64,000 nt of DNA from NCBI GenBank assembly GCA_911728455.2, contig OU452228.1:23097950-23161949 (forward strand). The letters are read 5' to 3'. Position numbers and translations under genes: made by a program. The notes beneath the pieces are model-generated. The model searched no databases, was not told where the DNA came from, and saw nothing but the letters and a program-made list of their open reading frames with translations. This document shows, piece by piece, positions 37,901 through 49,900 of the stretch (positions are counted from its first letter, which is position 1; each line of letters begins with the position of its first letter). This DNA is from Marthasterias glacialis. Taxonomy: Eukaryota > Echinodermata > Asteroidea > Forcipulatida > Asteriidae.

Positions 37901-40900
37901 ACAGGAAACCTGTTTCATGGCTCAGCCGCCTTTTGTTTTTTTCCTCACTACATTGTCATTGTACCCAAAGTGAGGCTAGGGTGTGACAGCAGTCTGGTCC
38001 CACATTCAAATAACATAACTCGGTATTCGTAATTACTCTTGCACTAATTGGGCACTGTTTCAAAAAAGATGTTAAGCAGGAAATGTAGCTCGGTTGCCGC
38101 TCAGGAAATGCCACATAAGGTCGTCTGGTTCTGCTAAGCACGAAGTTCTCTTCGTCCCGTCAGTGCAAAAACATGGTATCTCGATTGTGTAACAACGTGG
38201 TATCTCGCCCAAAAATGCTGTGTGTGAAAACGTTTCTTGGCGCCTATTGGTTTTGTGTGTACACCCATTTTTTTTTAAAGCTAGATACGTTTTGATACCT
38301 TGGAACTAGCGTATAACGTAAATTTTAATTTTTTAGCGTAAATTTTTAGATGTTTTTACACTGACAGAGTGTCTTCTAAGTGAGCTTGACAGAAAACTTC
38401 TGCGAAAAAAACAACGGTATTAAAAAAACATTCTGCTTAGTAACGTGCTTGTATCATTTTCTGTGCTTATCAGTTTCATGAAGTAAATGCTAAATGAGGA
38501 AATATACTGTGGTATGCAATGGAAAAGTACATAGTGAGGAGTCATATCATGTCAACTCCTGTACCTTCATGTTAAACATGTAATAAGCTCTGCGATTCAG
38601 TTTGAATCAAAATAGTGCCCAAACTCATGACGCTTCTTTGCGCAGAATTCTGCACCTACCGTCTACAGATTACTGCGCCGTACGGAGCACCGTAAAAGTG
38701 CAGAATTCCTTGGAATGCTCGAAATGTAATTCCAGTGCATTGTGAATATGAATGTACATTGTAATGCCCACGGCAAATCCTCTACCTTTATGTGGCGCAT
38801 CATTCAAAGCTCGGAACAGGTGTTTCCCACTGATTGATTGATAAAAACAGAGTTGTATTTACCCTTCTTCACCTGTAGCTACTGGGATTCATGTACAGCT
38901 GGCTGACATTCTATCATCAAGGTAAATATATCTCCTATTTGTGTCAAGTCTTTAAAGGTGCTATCACGTTGGGTTTACCATTAACAACTCACTGATTCGA
39001 TTTTTCACCTTTGACCTGATTAAGATGGAGCTGCTTGAAGAATGAGCACTGCAATCGATCGCAACCAAATATTTCAGTTCAGTGCCACATTTACTTTGAA
39101 ACTCATTTAAAATGGTCACACATCCCAAACTTGGGGAAGGCATGTGTGCATCCTTGCTTTTGTTACCAGAAAGGTACATATACATACATGCAATGGTTTG
39201 GTTTGGTTTGTGGTGGTGGTGGTGTTTTTTTCCTCTAGTGTAGGGGGAGGTTTGTTTTGTTCATGAACCAATCTTTATTTTAAAGATGAACTAAACTAAT
39301 GTCTAGTTATACTTTTACTCCCATAAATGTTTGTGAAGATTTTTTTTCAAGGCTGTGATATTGTGACAGTATTAATGCGCTTGTCATTCTGCCTCACAGG
39401 TCATGAAGTTGCTACGGAATTCAAACCATACACAACAGAGTTACAGCTGAAGCTACAGAATGTGAGTTTGGAGAGTACCTGAATAAGATGAAACATTTTA
39501 AACTCATAAAAAATGTTCCAAAACTTTGCAAGGATTAATGAGGAAGTGGATTAACAAGGGGAATGCTCTTTAAGGTGGTGACTTTGTCTGCTTTTGGGCA
39601 ATCCCCAGGCTTCTGTATGTTTTGATGTCCTTTTGCAAATGTTTCCCCTGCCTGGAAACGAAAGCCGTGTGAAGATGGCGTTATGTAATTTTGGACCACC
39701 GGAGCAAAGGTCGCCCGGCATTCAACTGCGGAGCATGCACAGACCACACACCACTGTCTAATGCCTTGTTTCACCCACACAAGGACGAAAAAAGTCTTGA
39801 ATATGCTGGCATTTTGTGGCTATTGAGAGGCGGTTTTTGTGTAATCCCCAATTAGAGACCTTTGTCCTTTTGTTCCAAGAAGAGGATTACAAAGAGGATT
39901 ACGAGGCTTCCACCATTGTTCATTCATTATATTTTGGCTCAATGGAGGTAAGTCGGAGTGAACCGGCAATCTTGCCATGGTTCCGTGTTTAGTTCCAATC
40001 GTATGCCGTAGGTAACGGCCGATGTTTTACAATTTACGGTGTGTGAATTTGACATTTTCTCAGTCAAGAAACAGAACGGATGATCTAATAAAGAGAATCT
40101 TTGTTCTCTTGCCATTGTCAAGTCAGGGTTTCTTTATGCCAGGGGTACCCTCAAAGAAAAAAGATTCTGGCAATTCAGCCAGAAGAATCCCGCCAGGGGG
40201 CAGGACAACTAAAAAAAGATTCCCGGTGGAAACTGGTTAAGACCTGAACAGATGGTGATTGTAAGTTCAGAGTTGTGTGGTTATCAACACCATAAAATCA
40301 GGCCCTTGTGAGTTTTCTTTTTGTTTTGGTGTGGCAACAAATACATCTGCTTTAGAATGCGAAAGGTCGTGGGTTCGAATCCCACTCAAGATACTTGTGG
40401 ATTTAATTCCTAGAGGACTTGAAGAGCATCAAGTGTGCAGTGGTCATTGCACATCGTCCTACATCGCAAAACCAAATTGTATTCTGCTTTATTTAATGCG
40501 ATAAATACGAGACGGCTTCAACATCACAAAGTGAGGAGCAGAAACCCTTGTTCAAAGAGCAAACCCAAATCATATGTGCTTTAATTAATGCAATCTTTTT
40601 TTCTTTTGATAGATCCGAGACGGATTTGACATCACAAAGCAAGAGGCAGAAACCTTAATGAATAAGATGATGGAGGTGAGGGTGTGTATGATCGTTCCCC
40701 TTTGTCTTCTGCATGCTGCATGCCACACCAAAACACTCTACTTTCCTCCTGTACAACTTCCAATCTAGACTTTCTGGTGGGGTGGTAGCTTTCAAACATA
40801 GCATATACTTTGCTATATTTTGAAAAGACTGTTGAAGGTTGCGTCAAGGTTGTATTTGATTGTACACTTAGTGGTGGTTGGTCCAAATCAGTTTTTGAAG

Positions 40901-43900
40901 TCATTGGGGGTGAAAAACAGTTTTTAAAAATCGTTTTCTTTAATCATAAAGATTTTTATGGTGGAGGAATTTTTGCCGCATTGGGTTTGAATAACTTTGT
41001 ATCAAACAGTCACAAATCAACTCACTTTTTTCTACAGTTATTTTTACAAACCACACTGTTTTGTTTTCATTGCACAATTTGTTTTCACTCGTAGTTTACC
41101 TCAACTTTTGTATCAGTCTTAAATGTCTACCTGGAAAAAATCTGAAAATAATTGTTTGTGATTTTTGAAGGAATTTCCCCACCTTTCCTCAAGAAACAAA
41201 AGCAAAACAAAAAACAGACAGCAACAAAATAAGACAAACTGGGGAAGAGAGGAAAAAAGCTTATACTGAAATGGCACTCTAGAATATGCTAAGGTTTTAT
41301 CACAGCTAAATTCACAAATTTAAGGACAAAGTGAGTCTATTTAAGATCTACTTAAACCCAGGCCTGGATCTACCTGGCCTCTTTTACCCTGGTCTTGGCC
41401 TTGGTGCCTTCAAAAGTTCCCCATAGGCTTTTAAATTGGAATTGCCCTTTGCAAAATGAAAAAGGCCTAGTCCTCTCCATGATGAAATTTCAGGCCCGCA
41501 ACCCGTCCCACCAGTTCTGTTTACTGGGTAATAATACGACTGATGGTTGGCAGAAAGCATGCATCAAGAACAGGGGAATGGTGTGATCCTTGGGGGCTTG
41601 TCACACACAGGTAATTTATACAGGTAACTTGGAGGCAATCAACTTCAACCATTTGTAAAAGGAACACTTTGATAGCACGAGAAACATTTTTATTTTTTCA
41701 AACGGTGTCTTGCCAATTGCAAGAAATTTATGCTACTCCTTCGCGGAGATTTCCTGGAACTGATTGTGTGGTAATTGCCCTGTGTGACAAGGCCCGTATA
41801 TGTGTAGTAATTGTATGGTGTTGATGTATACTGGCTCTATGTGTCTGTAATAGTTTTCTTAAGAATAAGTTCAATTCAGTGCCCTGGTACACTAGTTTGA
41901 CAGGTTAATTTTTCAAACTTGTATGTTTTCAAGTTTTGTTTTTGTCTGTTCTGTTCATCAAATAAAACCGTTCAGTGCGATAAAAGTACAGTGCAACTGT
42001 TTTCAGTAGGCTATGATGCTCTAAGTTTCTTAAAAGTAAATTTTTAAATTTCAGTGTTTTTCAATGTTTTTATTTTTGTGTCTGTTCTGTTATCAATAAG
42101 AACTTTTTCAATGTGGTACAGTACCGTTCAGCACAACTGTCTTTCACAGGGTAATAGTGCAAACAATGTTGTGACTGTTTTGATGGTCTTGTTTATACAA
42201 CTGAAGCCCGGTTCATACTTTGCAGCTATGGCAAATGAAAAGTGAATTTTACTGCATCACAAATAGACTGTCTCCAAGTCCCGCGCGTGTTCAAGCCTTT
42301 TTTTTGAACCTCGGGTTCTCACGTTACATTGCTTTGACGTGTGAAGGAAACAAAATTGTGCCATTTCAATTTGCAAATATTGATTTGCAAATTTGTGCAA
42401 TCCAGTAAGGAAGGACTAATAAAGAGGTGTGCTTGTGTTTCATCTGCATTCATCGAGCCACAGATATTCTTCTAAACTCTCTGTTTTCCCGAAACAAACA
42501 TCTTAAAGACAAATGTCTTTAAAAATGTTCCAAGTTTTTCTCTCCCCGTTTCTTTTCAGAAACCACACGAACAAGTTACGTCTAGTAAAGGTAGTGAAGG
42601 ATACTTGTATATTTATGAAAAAAGTAAGTATGGTATTTATTTTCTGACTCACTTTTTTTTAAATAGAAATTTTAGTATCCCAGTTGAGACCTACACCCAC
42701 AAAAACCAGGACATGTTTCTGAGTTGTATGTTTATTTTCAAATTAAGCTGGTCTTCAGCTTTCAAAACGATGAATCTTTTACTGGTTGTCCTTCCAGGCA
42801 AGTAACTGCTCTACAAAAAAGTTCCGATCTACGTTTTTTCAAGAAAACTGCGTAGCAAAACAGTTAAAAAACAGATTCTGTTTTAATGACTATGACCTGG
42901 ACCCAATTTCATTGTGCCGCTCAAGGAGGCATTAGTGCTTTACATATTTCTATTTCTGCTAGGCAAAAATAAGGAGGAAACCAGTTACAAATGGTACATG
43001 TGACATGGTATTTTGGCTGGTAATGTTTTTTCTGGGAAGCGCTCAATGTTTGTGCTTAAGCAGCTCTGTAAAATTTGGCCCAGTTTTTGTGGGAGTTGGT
43101 TTTATTTGTGTAAATAAATAGATCTCTTGAATCTACTCGGATTGTTTTTTTTATTTTTTTATTTAAATCTTTCTAGTAATGAAACCAAGGAAACCTCAAA
43201 AGTGTCTTACAGATACCTGGGTAGAGAAGATGATGAAGAGATGATCATTTTTAGATGTGTGAAGAAAAGCTAAATAGGGAAAACCCAATCCATGGTCTGA
43301 GGCAGGAATGCCGAGGAGGGATTCGAACTAGTGTCCACAGAAGTGAAAGGCAGGGCAAGATACCACTAAAAAGCCAACATGACCCAAAAACAAATTGTAA
43401 AAAAAAAATTCTTTTTTTTTTTAGCCCTCAAACTGCTCAGTGCAAGCAAGATCCACACTGATCTTGCACTCCACAGGGTGCCTGGGGAATATTCGTATGG
43501 GGTTAAGGTTAACGGAAGCTGAATTATAAACATGTTACATTTAATTGAATTTATCAGGAGCTCTTGGTTCTAATTGGGTGAAGCATTACTGCCGCTATAA
43601 CAAAGACACAAAGATCCTGAAGCTCATCCCGTATGTCCAAACACTGCCCAAACCGGTGAGTAGTCCTCTACCTGTATCTGTATCATATAGTCGGCAAAGT
43701 ATCCTTACGGAAATATCACACCAACTTGTGGGAGAGAGTTGCAGCTACTTACCACGCCAGAAACACCGGGGCGAACCCCTTCTCTTAGCGATAAGTGTTT
43801 CTAGGTTCTTTTACGTGCGTTGATAGATATTGATACAACACACAGGACCTTTGGCTTTACATCCCATCCGAAGGACGAAGCAATAATTGTTAAGTGTCTT

Positions 43901-46900
43901 GCTTAAGGACACAGGTGTCAAGACCGAGTCCCGAACCCACACTGTGCTGATCAGAAACACCAGAGCTTGAGTCCAATGTTCTTAACCGTTCGGTAATCTT
44001 AACCGCTCGGCCACGACACGCTATTCCTAATTGAGTAGGGTCGTAACAACCAACACATTCTTTTGAAAATAGGGTAGATTGCCTCTTTTGTATTTGTTCG
44101 TTGCTAGATCTTAACTTTTATTGTGTGTTCCAAGTTGGGTCAGTGTTGGAGTTTGGGGGGCTCGAGAAGACTCCGTTGTTTGGCAAGCAAAAGCATAAAA
44201 AAGGATTTGAGGATAAAAAAAGTGAACACAAAGTGGTGCTAATTGGTCAGTTTTGTGAGGGATAGTTTTGGTTTGTGATGATTTGTTTATAGACCTTATG
44301 CACATGACGTCATTTGAGTAGGGCGCCCTCGTCTAGAGGTCAAAATGAGGTTGTTCATTGGCCAATCCTGTGCACCGCGCGTACAAATCTCTGCGTTTCC
44401 ATTGTTACATCATCGATTTACCTCTAAGAGGGTGGCGTGATGACGTCAATGCATAAGGTCTATTTTGTGTATGTGTTCATTTGTAGGTGAAAATGTAGGT
44501 ATCATGAAAATCCCATGCCCAGCTGTTTAGCTGTATCCAAAATATAACTCCCCATCTCAGAAATGATATCCAACCAAGAAATATTTCATGTATCGATTGT
44601 TGGTTGCACTTGTGGAGCATAGAACTTCACGAAAGAGTTCAAACACTGAACAAACTATATGGGTTGTTTAAGATGTTGCCTAAATTTGTTAGCGGTGACG
44701 GATAATTTTCTCATGTCTTCTTTGTGTTCCCTTTCTCAGACAACTGAAGATCAAGTAACAGTTACATCCTGCACAAGGAGAATGACAGACTCCATAGAGA
44801 AACGCTTTTGCTTTGACATCACAACAATGGAAAAGTAAGAGAACAACTTGAGCATTACTTCATTATGTCTTAGAGACATACTAAACAAACCAGTGATAAG
44901 CCCCAAGCCCTTAAGGGCTTTGGCCTGAAGTAGTCCCAAGTCCATTAGATTCCTCAAGTCTATTGGTAGGTTGACACCCAAATGTTTGGACTTTAGGCAG
45001 AACATTGTAATGGATTAATAATAATAGTAATAATCATAATAGTCATAATGATAATAATAGTAATGGCTTCTTGTCATGCAATGACGCTCATGGCGCTGGA
45101 ACCTTGATACCCCGGTCACTGGGCCATTTATTTCATTCCTCAAACCATCTCAGCTCCCTTGGGAGTATACAGACAGTATATAGCTGCACCAAGCTAAATC
45201 AATCACCAGAACCATCTGTGCCTACACAGGGTACCCATTTACTCCTGGGTGAAAAGAAGCAATAATGGTTAAGTGTCTTGCTCAAGGACACAAGTGTCAT
45301 GATGGGGATTGAAACCCACACCCCGACGATGTAGCCATTGGAACTTGAGTCCGGTGCGTAAGAGCGCTCAGGTACGATGTACCACAAAGTGGAAGATTAT
45401 GGAAGATCTATTGTCATTACTTTATCTTTCTGGTACTGAAACCAATGAGCCCTCAAAAGTGCCTTGTGCTGTGAGCCAAGTGGGATTCACACTGGGGTCC
45501 ACAGAGTGGTGAAAGGTAGGGAAGAAATCCCTAAGCCAGTCTGATGCCCGTGTGAAAGTGTTAGGCACCTCACGTTTGTGGTCCCTCCAGTGTGATATTT
45601 ATCCAAAGATAGTCTCATATCCGCCAAAACTCTTAAAATGAAATTGTTGTACGGCCAATTCCCTTTTTAGGAAAATGTTTTGCTGGCATCTTTTGTTTAC
45701 ATAACAATGTAAGTTCCATTTGGGAAAATTTTTTATAGACATTAGCGAGACTGTTAATTCAACCCCCGTCAAATTGTGACAACTTGAATGAACCGGAACC
45801 ACCCCAACCCATCAAAATCCAAAAGCATATTTCGTTTAATTCCGTTGGATTAAGGAATAAATAAGTAAATTGGTAAAGTTTTACTTGGGATCAGGGGTCG
45901 ATTTCACAAAGTAGTAAGATTCATCGTAAGATGTGTTGCCAGTATTACCGTAGTAATTTTTATTGTGCCATCACACTTTGCTTAGCAATTAAGATTGATT
46001 TGCACTTCAGGTCAATCTTAACTCTTTGTGAAATTGAACCCAGGCGTAGCATGAGCAGAATGCGACAGTTTGAGTGTTGAGTTACCCTATGTGGTGTTAG
46101 AATTTCTTGAAAATGAGGAAGGATCCTGGTAAATCAACCAAGGAGTTATGGTAAATCAACATGTGAACAGTTCTTACTTACTGCAGTGGTAACTTAACAT
46201 TGCCTCGCAGTGAATTCACACACTTAAATGTTCAAAGTGAATACATGTACTGCTAAAGGATCCCTTGGTTCGATACACTGGCTCAATTATGATTTTTCTG
46301 AGCCGAGGGCAAGGACATTGGTTCTACCACGGATTTATGACTGCCAGCATCACTGTTAACCCTCAAGCAATTTTTTTCTCCAAAGTGAACGGATGTACTG
46401 CTTAAATATCTTCTGATTTCAAATAAGCTCAGATTATGGCTTACCGGAGCAGCATAGGGCATGGATGTTGGATCATCTTTGGAACAGTCAGGTCTCTCTG
46501 GACATTATGAGTACCTGTATCACTGTAAACCCTGGAAAAAAAGTTGTTTTCCTAAGTGAAAAGGATGTACTTAGTTTCAGATAAGCTCAGTTATGATTTG
46601 TTCGAGCAGCGTTGGGCAAGGATGTTGGAACTTCACTGGAATAGTTTGTGCTTGTATGAGGCCTTCCATTCTTCTAGGCCCTAGAGCAGTGTAGTTCCTG
46701 TAGTCGGGCCCCTTTGGCAGATTTTGTCCTTGCATTAGTCATCAGACTTAATGGACATGGACTACTGATTCCCCGCAGAAGTTTCAACCGGAGAAAAACT
46801 GTTATCCTTACGGGAGACATCTCCAGGTATCTGTTAAAAAACAATGTGGCAAAATCACTTTATTTCATTGGCTAATGAAAAAGAAACCCATGCATGGATT

Positions 46901-49900
46901 GACTCGGGGGGGGGGGGGGGGGGGGGGGGGGGGCGGACACGATATTGCGCAATTCTTTCCGCGGCGCTGTGTGAACGTACCATTTAAAAAAAAGGGGTAA
47001 ATAATTTCTGCTCTAACACGAATGGATTTAATTAGATAAAAGTAAGGCAGTATTTGACCAATTATATATGCATAGTTTATTTGTAATATTTTTGGAGTGG
47101 AAGTAAATGCAAAAATTTGTCAAAAATCAATAAAAAAAAATTGGAAAATGCATCCGTCCCTCCAACACCAGGCACGTAGCCGGGCAACATCATCATACCG
47201 TTAATCAACGTGTAATGTTGCTTTGAACGAAAATTCCGACACCCCTAAAACAGTGTCACAAAACGTGACGAAAGTGACAAATTGGCCCATTCTACCCCTG
47301 AGATTTTTCAAGTTCTTCTTTTAATATATGGTTTTCTAACATTGTGAAGCTTTTTTTAAAAATCCACCCATTCTACCCAATCGATTTTTATGATTTTCAA
47401 AATGTCACGTTTGAATTAAATAGTAAATTCCATTATCGGTTTCATGTGTAGACCAGTCGGCGTCCGGAATCTGTGTGTGTTGGTATGGTATACCAAGCAG
47501 TCAGGGTGACGAACCGTGTATTGCACGATGTCAATAACGGCTACACACACACAGCCTGGGTATGCTCGCTTTTGACAGAGCCCTGACTGCGTGCGTGCGT
47601 CCGTGTGTGTGTGCATTGGTGTAAGGCAGGCCCACGAATGAGACGAGTATCAACGTTGATGGCGCCCTTTTCTTTTTCGTGTCCGCCCCCCCCCTGGATT
47701 GACTAATGAGAGTTAGAGTTTCCAAACGGGTGAGCTGAAACAGTCGTATCCGTGCCACGAAATGATCTCATCGGTAAAACTAAAAAAGAAGTACTCAAGA
47801 TTCTAGAAAGCTCTGATTCTTAAATGGTATTTCAGCTGTTGTCAATGTGATTGTGTTTCGTTTTAGGCCTCACATTCTCACATTACAAGCAATCTCAGAG
47901 AAGGAGAGGACACAGTGGATGTCGGCCATGGGAGGAAAGGAGCCGGTAAGTCTTGAATGACAGACTGCAGGGATGAGGGAAAAAGATGTTTTGGTTTGCA
48001 GGATTCAGATCGCATCTTCAAGACCTTGGACTAGGTTTCTTATTCAAAATATCTTCAATTTTTTGGGTGAACAAAGAAAACTTGACTTAAAAAGGATTTG
48101 AACCTGCGACCTCCGGATTAACGTTTCGGCGCTCTACAAACTGAACTATCTAGCCCTATGATGGCAGTGTCCTTATTTTGTCCATATCCATGTGGTGGGT
48201 GGGTGGGTGGGGGGCAAAATATCCTCACAGCTCATTTTGTGATTTAGATGGAATCTCAGTTTTGGAAAGGTTGTGTTTCAAATTGTTATTTGAAAGACCC
48301 ATTTTTGGGGGGTGGTGGTTAAGTCATTGCTGTTGGAATAAATAAAGCTAAGTGTAAACCTGATTAATAGTGTAAAACAAAATGACCTTGCATATTCGAC
48401 AAGGAGAATCCCTTCTGAATATTGCTCTTAAAAGAAAAAAAAATCTGGCTGTTTGAAACAAAGTGCTTTCAGTTCTTTTCTTCCCTCCCCCTTTTTGTAC
48501 TCTTGGGAAGTAATTGGCAGAAAATTATGGGTTGCTGCATAAAGCAAAAGGTTAGGTCATTGTAAGGATTGATGATGTATAAACACAAGTTCCTGAAGCA
48601 GATGCACTTTTATATTTTCATGATTTTTTTCTGTTCTTTTCACAGATATACATCAATCCTGCCCACATCTGTAAAAAAGACGACAGTGAGTTTAAACTAT
48701 CTCTCCCTTTGTTGCGTCACATGTGAAATTCTGTTGAAGCTTCAATTTTCAAGTTTTTACATGAAATTTCTGACTTGACACTTGAGTCTGTATCAGCCAG
48801 CCACCTGTTGCCATCTGTGAAAAAAGTTAAAACTTGGTACTGTTTTCTGTGTCTTACAAATCTGGGGGTCAGTTCAAGGTAAAGCTGGCTACTTCACACA
48901 GACTTCATTGTCATATCTGTTTGAAGCGCAAAAGTGGAGCCCTGGCCAGTAAATTTCACATCGCATTTACGTTGAGTAGGAGTTAGGCCCAGTTTCATGG
49001 CATTTCTACCGCGGCATTCTGCGCTAGCGGCAAATAGAATCACATGCCTTTACAGGTCGCTGCAAGTGCAGAATTTTGTGGAAAGCAGTGCCGTAAAATT
49101 GGGGTCCAGGTCATTCAAAATAGGACCCTCTACTCATTAGAATATTCAATTTTTGACAAATCGATATGATGATCTTTGCTCTAAGTTTACTTGTCATGTT
49201 TTGTTTGGTTTTTTTCACTAAATCAATCGTGCAGATTTGCTCAACGACATCGGTTTCCATTTCATCAAGAAGTGCATAGAGGCTATTGAAAGTCGAGGTA
49301 AGTTGGGAAGATGTAATTAATGTTTGAAGCTTTGCATGGTGTGAAGAAAAAAAGAAAATTATAACTCGTAAACTTATGGGTACAACCATGGAGAAATCTC
49401 TTTTTGTGGGGAGTGGTGGCTCTGAAAAGAGCCGGTGTGGTCTCGATATTTCGAACAGTATACTCTGCTCGTCTTCAGGAGAATACAGTCGTGGAAGATA
49501 CAGTTGTCTCTCAACTGCTGTTTTTGTTACCAGATAATTACCCTCTTGTGATGCTCAGATTTTTTTTTTCGAGTTCATCCAGGGTATGGATAAGGAATTC
49601 TCTCATCTTACATTCACGTATTTCCCCTGTACTTTTTACCATCTGTATTTTACCCTACATAGATGTGTGTTAAGCACAGTATTGACCCCATGCACTAACA
49701 CCACACGCGGCTACTGTCTGGCACACTTGCTATTTTGAGAGTCAATTTAAATCGCACATAAAAGTTATGGTAAGCCATTAAACGCCACTTCGCCTAAAAA
49801 GCACACTACACTGTAGGCCTACATGTCACTTTATGGTGAACTACAGGTAGCAACTTGGATTACACACAGAGCATTGACTGCCAAAATGTTGCAACCAAAG

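Larger units (their letters stand above)
43656..44739 (+). other. Intron J-K (1.1 kb)
   Basis: Holds a minus-strand SINE (43745-44028) and a palindromic MITE with TGACGTCA in its termini (44289-44463). No exon recognised. Confidence 0.7.
44835..47866 (+). other. Intron K-L (3.0 kb)
   Basis: Filled by repeats listed separately: a minus SINE, a repeat related to 43190, a MITE-like element, a single unit related to the 23717 tandem array, a tandem array at 46236-46690 and a ~790-bp element with poly-G/poly-C ends. No exon recognised. Confidence 0.75.

Noticed and set aside
47416-47758. Minus-strand frames with His/Thr-rich peptides
   Set aside because: Derived from the CA/GT-rich end of the poly-G element; no coding signature.
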